Below are positions 57,522 to 64,000 of a DNA stretch of 64,000 nt, in pieces; the stretch's first letter is position 1; each line of letters begins with the position of its first letter. The stretch is from an uncultured Anaeromusa sp. Its GTDB lineage: Bacteria > Bacillota > Negativicutes > Anaeromusales > Anaeromusaceae. The translations under genes and the position numbers were made by a program. The notes beneath the pieces are model-generated. The model saw nothing but the letters and a program-made list of their open reading frames with translations, searched no databases and was not told the origin of the DNA. Where the stretch lies: positions 1,739,501 to 1,803,500 of the forward strand of contig NZ_OY764902.1 of the NCBI RefSeq assembly GCF_963668665.1. The letters run 5' to 3'.

Positions 57522-58319
57522 ATGAATGTTTCTTCAGTAACAAGCAATTGGTGGCAATATCTGCAGCGGTTGCAGAATAGCGCTACTGCCAATCAGGAGA
57601 CCGCTACGCAAACCACTACTACCACTACAGAAACAAAATCTCGGTATGAAGGTCAGGACAGTGAGACGGCTGCGGCATTCTTCAGCGGACTCATGAGTCA
57701 AGGGTTAGTGCCAATAAGTGGGAGTACTAGTTCGGATACGGCCGAAAGCAGCAGTGATAACACTTCGAAGTTGGAAGCTGTTTTATCTTCCTTTCTCGAT
57801 AAAGTAAAAAACGGTACCGTAACCGATGACGATTTGACAGCGTTGCAGAGCGCTTTGAATGATTCCAGCGATGCCGTAGAAGAGGCTGCAGCACCACCGC
57901 CGCCTCCGCCGCCGCAACATGTCAATCGAGATGAACAGTCGGCCTTGCAAAGTCTGCTGGCCAGTCTAAGTGATTCTAGTGAAGAAACTGATGCTGCCGC
58001 TGCCGTGGCGGGAACGACGGCTTCATCAACTGATTCGTCGACAACGTCGACTGACGCAGCTGAGACAACCGCATCAGACACGACGAGCAGTTCGTTCAGC
58101 TTGGCTTCGTTCTTGCAGAAAGTGGAAGACGGAACCGTTACTACCGATGATTTGAATGAATTGGCGGATCTGCTCCAAGAGATCGAAGCCGAGAGCCAAG
58201 CGGCTTTCATGCCGCCTCCGCCTCCGCCGCCGATGCAAGTGGCGGCCAGCGCCTATGACACCAATCAAAGCTACAGCGTAGCCAGCACGGACAGCACTAC
58301 TGCCGCGCAGAGCGTATAG
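57522..58319 (+). CDS. Low-complexity protein with duplicated modules and polyproline tracts
   Basis: Protein of 265 residues, Ser, Thr, Asp and Ala rich, with no signal peptide or membrane helix. Two similar modules are visible: FLDKVKNGTVTDDDLTALQS followed later by a PPPPPPP tract, and FLQKVEDGTVTTDDLNELAD followed by another PPPPPPP tract. The GTVTxDDL segment looks like a helical hairpin similar to calcium-loop or dockerin-like spacing, but I cannot assign it. The N-terminus MNVSSVTSNWWQYLQRLQ is amphipathic. AAGGAGG precedes the ATG. It is monocistronic between the GGDEF-EAL gene and a repeat. Confidence 0.65.
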   Translation: MNVSSVTSNWWQYLQRLQNSATANQETATQTTTTTTETKSRYEGQDSETAAAFFSGLMSQGLVPISGSTSSDTAESSSDNTSKLEAVLSSFLDKVKNGTVTDDDLTALQSALNDSSDAVEEAAAPPPPPPPQHVNRDEQSALQSLLASLSDSSEETDAAAAVAGTTASSTDSSTTSTDAAETTASDTTSSSFSLASFLQKVEDGTVTTDDLNELADLLQEIEAESQAAFMPPPPPPPMQVAASAYDTNQSYSVASTDSTTAAQSV

Positions 58320-58330
58320 AGAACGGAAAA

Positions 58331-58525
58331 CAAAACAGGAGTAGAGGGAGTAGAGTGAGGGCTTTTAAAGGACTATTGTGTTTGCCATTTCTTTGAGTGT
58401 TCCTCAGTTGTACTTTCTACTAAAAAAACCGCCTTTTGGCGGTTTTTTTAGGTTCTATTGTTTCTGCTTTTGTGTATCCCTCTGTCGTACCCTCCTTTTA
58501 CTCCCTCTACTCCTGTTCAAAATTA
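58331..58525. repeat. Intergenic repeat family, copy 9 (inverted pair around a terminator)
   Basis: AAACAGGAGTAGAGGGAGTA then GAGTGAGGGC (58333-58362), an inverted A unit, begins 14 bp after the stop codon. The mirror A unit CGTACCCTCCTTTTACTCCC then TCTACTCCTGTTCAAAAT lies at 58486-58523, 11 bp from the stop of the next convergent gene. The hairpin at 58421-58450 is in the middle. Confidence 0.85.
58421..58450. terminator. Bidirectional terminator inside repeat copy 9
   Basis: AAAAAAACCGCC and GGCGGTTTTTTT form a 12-bp perfect stem with loop TTTT. Confidence 0.93.
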
Positions 58526-58533
58526 CGTCCCTA

Positions 58534-60153
58534 TTATTTTTTTAGTCTCAGGCGCAGCAAGAGCGAGGCCAGGCGATGGCCCAGGAAGGGAACGCGTTCG
58601 GCGTCGGCTAAGGTCAAACCGCCGCAAGCAAGGAGGATAGCGGCATACAAGACTGTCGCTAAGAGAATCAGCGGGAGCAGCAGCCAAGCGATTGGGATGT
58701 TATAGGGCAGTAAAAAGACGAATGCCTCGTAGATGGCGGCGGACATGAGCAGCGTAGCCAGGATGGTTTTGCCCAGTTCCGCCCAATCCGTGCGAAAACC
58801 GGTGTGGCGGGAAATCCAATAGTAGTTGAGCAGGGCGGCAACGCCGAAATCCGCATTCGTAGCCCAGGCGGCGCCGCAAATGCCTAGCGAAGGAATGGCT
58901 GTGAGCACATAGTTAAGGACGATCTTTACTACGGCGGCCAGGCCCATGTTGACTACAGGCAGTGTAGGGCGGCCCAAACCCTGAAGAACGCCGGTAGTGA
59001 CTTGATGTACGCCCAACAGGTATACGCCAAAGGCCAGCACCTGAATGACGTCTCCTGCTTGCGGCGCGCCATAGACAACAGTCGCTACCGGTACTGCTAA
59101 TACGTACAAAGCGCCGGAAGCAGGGAAAATAACGAGATTCGTCATGCGCATGGCTGTGGTAATGCGTTCTTGCACTTCGTGTTTTTGACCCAGGGAGGCC
59201 ACGGCGGAGACGGACGGTACAATACTAGTAGCTAAGGCGGCGGTCATCATCGTAGCTAGATTTACCAAAGGAACGCCCATGCCGGTAAGATAGCCAAACA
59301 GTTCAGTAGCTTGAGTGATGCTGTAACCAGCCGCTTCCAGACGAACCGGTACGATGAGCAAATCCAAGTTGGCAACGACAGGCAGCATTAAGCTGGCTAA
59401 GGACACCGGTAAAGCTAATTTGAAAAGGCGCTTAAACAGTCGCCCTAAGGATTCTGTTGGTTGTGCGGTCGGCGTAGCTGCTTCCCCAATCGAATTTTCC
59501 TGGCGGCGTAAGCGGGCGTAATAGTAGAGCAGCACCGCCAAGCCGGCAGCGGCGCCGGCAGCGGCGCCTAAGCTGGCGCCGCCAGCGGCGAAAGCAAGGC
59601 CTTGGGGCAGCAGCAGACTGGCAAAAAAAAGCATGGCCATAACTCGGAAAAGCTGTTCGACGATTTGTGAGACTGCTGTAGGAGTCATGTATTGCCAACC
59701 TTGCAGATAGCCGCGCAAGCCGGCGATGAGGGTGACCAGAAAGACGGCTGGGGATAAGGCTAAAAGAGAATAATAAGCGCGGCCGTCACGAATAAAGCCA
59801 GCGTCAATGAGCCAGGCGGCGCCCCAGTACATCGCCAAGCTTAAAATGAGACCGGTGGCGGTGAGAAAGCAAAAAGACGCTCGGAAAAGCTGCCGCCGTC
59901 CCAGGATGTCATTTTTGGCGATTTTTTCGGCGGTGAGGATGGAAATGGCCACAGGAATGCCTGCGGTGGAAAGGCTCAAAGCCAAAAGATACAGGGGAAA
60001 AGCCATTTGATAGAGGCCGATTCCTTCGCCGCCGAGGACCCGAGAAAGAATAATCCAGTTGAGAGAACCGATGACCTTAACAACCATGCCTGCGGCGGTA
60101 AGGATCAAAGTACCCTTAAGAAGTCGGTTGCTGGTGCTTTTTTCTTGTGTCAT
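58534..60153 (-). CDS. SpoVB/MurJ-like polysaccharide flippase (MOP superfamily)
   Basis: Integral membrane protein of 539 residues with about 14 helices. LLKGTLILTAAGMVVKVIGSLN, LYQMAFPLYLLALSLSTAGIPVAIS and QLFRVMAMLFFA are typical of the SpoVB subgroup of oligosaccharide or lipid II flippases. In spore formers SpoVB supports cortex synthesis, though non-sporulation paralogues exist. I favour ATG 60153; TTG 60162 is an alternative, and AAGGATG lies upstream of both. The single gene is transcribed toward repeat copy 9. Confidence 0.88.
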   Translation of the reverse strand: MTQEKSTSNRLLKGTLILTAAGMVVKVIGSLNWIILSRVLGGEGIGLYQMAFPLYLLALSLSTAGIPVAISILTAEKIAKNDILGRRQLFRASFCFLTATGLILSLAMYWGAAWLIDAGFIRDGRAYYSLLALSPAVFLVTLIAGLRGYLQGWQYMTPTAVSQIVEQLFRVMAMLFFASLLLPQGLAFAAGGASLGAAAGAAAGLAVLLYYYARLRRQENSIGEAATPTAQPTESLGRLFKRLFKLALPVSLASLMLPVVANLDLLIVPVRLEAAGYSITQATELFGYLTGMGVPLVNLATMMTAALATSIVPSVSAVASLGQKHEVQERITTAMRMTNLVIFPASGALYVLAVPVATVVYGAPQAGDVIQVLAFGVYLLGVHQVTTGVLQGLGRPTLPVVNMGLAAVVKIVLNYVLTAIPSLGICGAAWATNADFGVAALLNYYWISRHTGFRTDWAELGKTILATLLMSAAIYEAFVFLLPYNIPIAWLLLPLILLATVLYAAILLACGGLTLADAERVPFLGHRLASLLLRLRLKK

Positions 60154-60293
60154 GAAGTGCAATCATCCTTTTTGGAAGTCGTTTGAAAAAGGTTTCTTTT
60201 GTATAGGTAACCTGCAGAAAGCAGTGTATAGCTATGCTATATATATAAAACCATGTTTTGGGCGCAATAGGAAGTCTTTTTTTATTTTCGAGG

Positions 60294-60322
60294 TTGACGG
60301 GATAAAAAGGATGAAGTAATAT
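60294..60322 (+). promoter_or_regulatory. Promoter of the DUF2325-flavodoxin operon
   Basis: TTGACG (60294-60299), 17 bp, TAATAT (60317-60322). Transcription would start near 60329. Confidence 0.65.
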
Positions 60323-60331
60323 AAAAGCAAC

Positions 60332-60350
60332 GAAAATGATAATCAATATC
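60332..60350. promoter_or_regulatory. Fur box
   Basis: GAAAATGATAATCAATATC matches the 19-bp Fur consensus (GATAATGATAATCATTATC) at 17 of 19 positions. It lies just after the predicted transcription start, an ideal place for repression by Fur-Fe2+. Confidence 0.72.
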
Positions 60351-60419
60351 AAACACGAGATTAAATAATAAACTATGTAGTACTTAGAACAAGAAAAATG
60401 AGTTAAAGGAGGAAACAAG

Positions 60420-60725
60420 ATGTCAGTTATGGTTGTCGGAGGCGACTATTTAGGGGTAATCGAAAAAAATCTTTACTCTTTGGGAGTCACTAAGCTAGTT
60501 CATATCGATGGGCGCAAACCCATGAAAAGAAACCGCTTAAACATTCCCAAGCAAATTTCCTGTGTTTTGGTGTTTACTGATTATGTAAATCATAATATCG
60601 TGAAAATTGTTAAAGATGCAGCAAAAACACAAGGGATCCCATCTTTCTTTACAAAACGTTCCTGGGGAGCTATGGAAGCGGCCTCTATGCATGATGAATT
60701 GCTAAAGCTGCAAGAGGCGAATTAA
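60420..60725 (+). CDS. DUF2325 family protein
   Basis: Small cytoplasmic protein of 101 residues. MSVMVVGGDYLGVIEKNLYSLGV, HIDGRKP, LVFTDYVNHNIVKIVKDAAK and IPSFFTKRSWGAM match DUF2325, a Rossmann-like family of unknown function common in anaerobic Firmicutes. AAAGGAGG precedes the ATG. It is the first gene behind a Fur box and precedes a STAS-like protein and a flavodoxin, suggesting a role in iron limitation or redox; that is inference. Confidence 0.88.
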   Translation: MSVMVVGGDYLGVIEKNLYSLGVTKLVHIDGRKPMKRNRLNIPKQISCVLVFTDYVNHNIVKIVKDAAKTQGIPSFFTKRSWGAMEAASMHDELLKLQEAN

Positions 60726-60746
60726 ATTACGAAGGAGGCTTTTGAC

Positions 60747-60998
60747 ATGTCCTTATGGATTCATACGGATTGGCGCGAAGCGGTGGTGCAGATTCACGGC
60801 TTGGTGAAACCTGAGCATGTGGAGGAGTTTCGGCAGCGCTTGCTGGCTTGCGTGTCCCAAGGATATCGCCGCATTGTTTTGCATGCAGAGCAGATGGTGT
60901 CGGCTGAATGCGAAGCGATGCTAGATGAAGTGGATCATCAACTGATTTGGCTTGGCGGCGCTTTGATTCGGACCTGGGAGGAGCCGGAGCTTGCATAA
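60747..60998 (+). CDS. Small STAS-like protein of unknown function
   Basis: Protein of 83 residues with a beta-alpha pattern: WIHTDWREAVVQIHGLVKPE, then FRQRLLACVSQGYRRIVLHA and LDEVDHQLIWLGGALI. This strand-helix order recalls STAS (anti-anti-sigma) domains, but the family phosphorylation Ser motif is not clear. GAAGGAGG lies six bases before ATG. It follows DUF2325 by 21 bp, probably in the same operon. Confidence 0.65.
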   Translation: MSLWIHTDWREAVVQIHGLVKPEHVEEFRQRLLACVSQGYRRIVLHAEQMVSAECEAMLDEVDHQLIWLGGALIRTWEEPELA

Positions 60999-61100
60999 GC
61001 CGAAAAAAGAGAATGCTACGATCTGATGGAGAAAGTCTTTGAACTTCGTTTCATGAGGGCATGATACGGAGTTTATTTTATTTGCAGAGGAGTAAGGAAC

Positions 61101-61523
61101 ATGAAAAAAATTGCAGTAGTTTATTGGAGCGGTACCGGGAATACGCAAGCTATGGCGCAGGCTGTGGCAGCTGGGGCCAAGCGCGAGGGGGCGGACGTAG
61201 TTCTTTTGGAAGCGGCGTTGGCATCGGCGGCCGACGTTGCGGCTGCTGACGCTGTGGCGTTCGGGTGCCCGTCTATGGGGGCGGAAGAATTAGAAGAAAC
61301 GATAATGGAGCCCTTGGTAGCCGAATGTGAATCGGCGCTTTCTGGAAAATCACTTGCGTTATTTGGATCCTACGGCTGGGGCAATGGAGAATGGATGCAA
61401 GAATGGGAGAGCCGTATGCAGAAAGCAGGTGCGCAAATGGTAGCGGAAGGATTGATTGTTAATGGCGCCCCGGACGCAACCTCTTTGGCGCAATGTGAGG
61501 CATTGGGAAGGCAATTGCGCTAA
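61101..61523 (+). CDS. Flavodoxin
   Basis: Short-chain flavodoxin of 140 residues, an FMN electron carrier that can replace ferredoxin. VVYWSGTGNTQAMAQAVAAG is the FMN-phosphate loop, FGCPSMGAEELEE and LFGSYGWGNGEWM are the FMN-contacting loops with the aromatic W and Y. A ribosome site (AGGAGTAAGG) precedes ATG 61101. It is 102 bp after the STAS-like gene; whether it is transcribed from the Fur-box promoter or its own is open. Flavodoxins are classical iron-limitation genes. Confidence 0.93.
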   Translation: MKKIAVVYWSGTGNTQAMAQAVAAGAKREGADVVLLEAALASAADVAAADAVAFGCPSMGAEELEETIMEPLVAECESALSGKSLALFGSYGWGNGEWMQEWESRMQKAGAQMVAEGLIVNGAPDATSLAQCEALGRQLR

Positions 61524-61542
61524 CATCACATATAGTATTGGC

Positions 61543-61577
61543 AGCGTTATTCCTATCAAGGAATAACGCTTTTTTCT
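61543..61577 (+). terminator. Terminator after flavodoxin
   Basis: GCGTTATTCC and GGAATAACGC form a 10-bp stem, loop TATCAA, followed by six T. Confidence 0.93.
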
Positions 61578-61629
61578 TTGCTTCTATGCTACAATAAAAA
61601 AACAGTGTATAAAGGCGGAGGAAAAGATA

Positions 61630-62472
61630 GTGAGTAGTGTGACACGCTTGCAGGGGTTGGCTTTGTTGTTGGCAACAGCGGTGCTGTGGAGTACCAGCGG
61701 TATAGGAATAAAATGGGTGTCTTGGCATCCGTTGGCCATTGCCGGAGCGCGCAGCGGGATTGCGGCCATCGTGGTTTGGGCGGCATTTCGCAAAAAGTCG
61801 CTGCACTGGGATCGGTCCTTACTTATCGGCGGGGTGGCCTATGCGCTTACGGTGCTTCTTTTCGTGTCTGCTACTAAGCTGACAACGGCAGCTAACGCTA
61901 TTTTGTTACAGTATACGTATCCAGTATTTGTTGCCGTGCTTGGAATGGTGTTTTTGCAGGAGAAGCCGTGCCGGGCGGATTGGCTGACGATGGCAACTGT
62001 TTGCGTCGGCATGATTTTGTTTTTTCAGGAACAAATGTCGCCGGGACGACTGGAAGGCAATGTATTGGCTATTGGCAGCGGCGTGGCTATGGCTGTAATG
62101 GTGGTGGCCTTGCGCAGTCAGAAAGAAGGAACTCCGTGGGGTTCGGTGCTGTTGGGCAACGTGCTGGCTGCGTTATGCGGCTTGCCATTTTTCTTTGGCG
62201 GCGGCCCTGGAGGAGAAGGCTGGCTGGCGCTACTGGTCATGGGCGTGGTGCAGCTGGGCTTATCCTATGTATTGTATTCTGTGGCAATCAAGCAGGTAAA
62301 CGCTTTAGAGGCATCTATTGTTACCATGGTGGAGCCCCTGCTTAACCCGCTCTGGGTATTTTTACTCTTGGGAGAGCAGCCTGGTATTTGGGCATTGTGG
62401 GGAGGCGGCGTCATTTTGACAGCAGTGGCGGTGCGATACGTGCTGCCGGAGTTGCGGCGACAGATGCGCTAA
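61630..62472 (+). CDS. EamA/DMT-superfamily transporter
   Basis: Inner-membrane protein of 280 residues with ten helices in two EamA repeats. WSTSGIGIKWV, AGARSGIAAIVVW and LLQYTYPVFVAVLG are typical, and the second repeat ends ASIVTMVEPLLNPLWVFLLLGE. It probably exports a small metabolite such as an amino acid; the substrate cannot be told. Start is GTG 61630 with GGAGG eight bases upstream. A TACAAT box at 61590-61595 may be its -10. Confidence 0.9.
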   Translation: MSSVTRLQGLALLLATAVLWSTSGIGIKWVSWHPLAIAGARSGIAAIVVWAAFRKKSLHWDRSLLIGGVAYALTVLLFVSATKLTTAANAILLQYTYPVFVAVLGMVFLQEKPCRADWLTMATVCVGMILFFQEQMSPGRLEGNVLAIGSGVAMAVMVVALRSQKEGTPWGSVLLGNVLAALCGLPFFFGGGPGGEGWLALLVMGVVQLGLSYVLYSVAIKQVNALEASIVTMVEPLLNPLWVFLLLGEQPGIWALWGGGVILTAVAVRYVLPELRRQMR

Positions 62473-62492
62473 CTGCATAGGAAGAGATTTTT

Positions 62493-62520
62493 AGGCGTGC
62501 ATGTTGCATGCCTTCTTTTT
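62493..62520 (+). terminator. Terminator after the EamA transporter
   Basis: AGGCGTGCA and TGCATGCCT arms with a TGT loop (one wobble), followed by TCTTTTT. Confidence 0.75.
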
Positions 62521-62661
62521 ATGTTGCTGCTTTTTGTAGAAAAATACTTGAAGAATCAGAATAAATTTTATTCGGGAAAGGATTTGTAAAAATAAAGCGA
62601 ATTAGTATATAGAGATAACGTTTGCCTGAAAACAGCTTTTGCAAGCCGGGAGGACACTTGT

Positions 62662-64000
62662 GTGAGCAAAAAATGGTGGCAACTGCCTGGATGGTTTTGG
62701 CAGGGGCTGAGTATGCGTAAAAAACTGGGTTTGGTCTTTGCTGTTTTGACGGTAGCGCCCTTGCTGGTGACAACTTTTTTGACATGGCAATCCTATGGGA
62801 AGGCTATGCGAGAAACGGTAGTGGAGCGGAATCGGCAACTGGCGGAACAGATAGGCGGTGATCTGGAGTGGGTTTTTGCGGAAAAGATGCGCTTACTGCG
62901 GATGATGGCCAAAACCGCTGCTATTCGGTCCATGGATGCGGAGCGGCAAAATGAAGCGCTCCGTCAAATGGTGCTGCAGTATCCTGATATACAACTAGCC
63001 GTAGTGGCGGATGCGCAGGGACGTCAGGTGGCGCGTTGGGACGGGCAGATGGAGGAGGCTCGGAATATTTCCTATTGGGACCGGTCCTACTATACGGAAG
63101 TGTTGAATACTGGGAGTACCGTTATTTCCGATGTACTGCTAGCCAAAAGTACGCAAAAAATGGGAATTGTTGTGGCAGAGCCAATTATGGTAAGTGGTCG
63201 TATTGAAGGAGTCTTGATCGTCAATATAGAGCTTCGTTCGCTGCTGAACCGCATTGGAGCGACAATTGTAGGAGATTCAGGCTATGCCTATGTGGTAAAC
63301 CGCCACGGACGTATGATTATGCATCCTGACTTGGGCTTGCTTGTTGAAGGCGTGGATGCATCTGCGCTGCGGCCGGTGCAGGAAGTGCTGGCGGAACATA
63401 ACGGTTCTGTTGAATTTGAAGATATGCAGGGTACTACGCTGTTAGCCAGCTATCGATTTGTGCCGACGACCCGCATGGGAGTTGTGGTGCAGCAGCCGCT
63501 GCAAGAGGCGATGGAGCCGGTTGCTGTATTGAAATGGGTAGTCTTGGTGATTGCCTTACTTTCGTCCGTCTTGGCGGCGGCAGGAGCGCTGGAATTGGCT
63601 CGTACCATGGCCATGCCGCTGGTGCGTATTTCCGAGGCCACGCGTCGTTTGGCAGCCGGCGATTTGAGTTTTCGCCTGCCGGTAACGAGCAAGGATGAAA
63701 TCGGACAATTGGCGGCCAATTTTAACGATATGACGGAGCAGCTATTGCATCGTGACGAGGCTTTGAGTCATGTTCAGGGGGAATTAGAACGGAAAGTAGC
63801 GCTGCGTACGAAAGAGTTGCAGGAGTTAAATGAGGAGTTGCGGCGCATTTCTCGGGCTGACGGTTTGACCGGTTTGGCTAATCGACGTTATTTTGACGAG
63901 TTTCTGCAGCGTGAATGGTTGAGGGCTAGACGAAGCCAAGAATGCATGGCTTTAATCATGATCGATGTGGATGAGTTCAAAAGCTATAATGATTATTATG
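62662..64000 (+). CDS. Membrane diguanylate cyclase with Cache and HAMP domains (3' truncated by window)
   Basis: The first 446 codons of a signalling protein that continues past the window. It starts at GTG with GGGAGG eight bases upstream. A helix near residues 20-42 is followed by an extracytoplasmic dCache domain (about 45-285) with [13 protein letters not shown] and [13 protein letters not shown], a second helix near 290-315, HAMP ([20 protein letters not shown]), a short coiled coil, and the start of GGDEF ([29 protein letters not shown]). The GGDEF motif itself lies outside. Same layout as the front of the larger gene at 54.4 kb. Confidence 0.9.
   Translation, partial: MSKKWWQLPGWFWQGLSMRKKLGLVFAVLTVAPLLVTTFLTWQSYGKAMRETVVERNRQLAEQIGGDLEWVFAEKMRLLRMMAKTAAIRSMDAERQNEALRQMVLQYPDIQLAVVADAQGRQVARWDGQMEEARNISYWDRSYYTEVLNTGSTVISDVLLAKSTQKMGIVVAEPIMVSGRIEGVLIVNIELRSLLNRIGATIVGDSGYAYVVNRHGRMIMHPDLGLLVEGVDASALRPVQEVLAEHNGSVEFEDMQGTTLLASYRFVPTTRMGVVVQQPLQEAMEPVAVLKWVVLVIALLSSVLAAAGALELARTMAMPLVRISEATRRLAAGDLSFRLPVTSKDEIGQLAANFNDMTEQLLHRDEALSHVQGELERKVALRTKELQELNEELRRISRADGLTGLANRRYFDEFLQREWLRARRSQECMALIMIDVDEFKSYNDYY

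Noticed and set aside
29401..58525. The recurring CCCTC/ACTCC units as a CRISPR array
   Set aside because: The units are scattered over 29 kb, differ in sequence and order, have no regular spacers, and there are no cas genes.

Overview
The window looks like a chromosome segment from an anaerobic diderm Firmicute. My best guess is Negativicutes (a Sporomusaceae-like relative), inferred from gene content and not from any database search. Firmicute traits include a LytR-CpsA-Psr protein, a SpoVB-like flippase, a DUF2325 protein, an HxlR regulator, Bacillus-type Pho-box hexamers and strong AGGAGG ribosome sites. An outer-membrane-type beta-barrel ending in Phe argues for a second membrane. A tungsten aldehyde:ferredoxin oxidoreductase, oxygen-labile serine dehydratase, an alSiR-type sulfite reductase and flavodoxin argue for anaerobic life. 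I saw no rRNA, tRNA, transposase, prophage or CRISPR array.

Layout. 1-9.9 kb: end of a P-type ATPase, a 5'-nucleotidase, a stand-alone HEAGH peptidase, a three-gene secreted operon (C39 peptidase, C69 dipeptidase, outer-membrane barrel), an amidase, a UspA protein and small exported proteins. 9.1-16.9 kb: a 2-aminoethylphosphonate (2-AEP) utilisation locus. It has a DeoR regulator, an ABC transporter (ATPase, fused permease, binding protein), PhnW, PhnX and a class-III aminotransferase-fold enzyme that is probably PbfA. It is headed by three TTAACA-like hexamers at exact 11-bp spacing, a Pho box. 17.9-28.0 kb: a tungsten locus with moaA, aldehyde:ferredoxin oxidoreductase, moeA, a moeA fused to a binding-protein domain, two moaD-like genes, a moeB/thiF homologue and tupABC. 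Cofactor synthesis, tungstate import and the enzyme that uses them are encoded together.

28-62.5 kb is housekeeping and envelope or signalling genes: LCP protein, HD-GYP response regulator, PseB-like dehydratase, cell-wall amidase, thermonuclease, lysA, a FliK-like protein, gnd, a NYN-LOTUS protein, a degenerate sigma-54-type activator, trmB, an FtsW/SpoVE protein, a beta-helix protein, yjbQ, DUF503, a redox flavoprotein divergent from HxlR, sdaAB/sdaAA, a Tat-exported deacetylase, adenine deaminase and a GGDEF-EAL protein. An iron-responsive-looking operon (DUF2325, STAS-like, flavodoxin) has a near-consensus Fur box just past its promoter. The window ends inside a second Cache-HAMP-GGDEF gene.

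The most unusual signal is non-coding. Between 29.4 and 58.5 kb, ten intergenic regions carry members of a modular repeat family built from CCCTCC, TACTCCCTCTACTCCTGTT and GCGACTCTTGTTCAA units. They lie at gene 3' ends, often as inverted pairs around a terminator, and never between divergent promoters. One member folds into a nested RNA-like structure. I do not recognise the family. Other notable items are an 18-bp perfect palindrome inside phnW, an activator that has lost GAFTGA and its arginine fingers, and a 30-bp palindrome at the start of a transcript for a 57-residue membrane protein.
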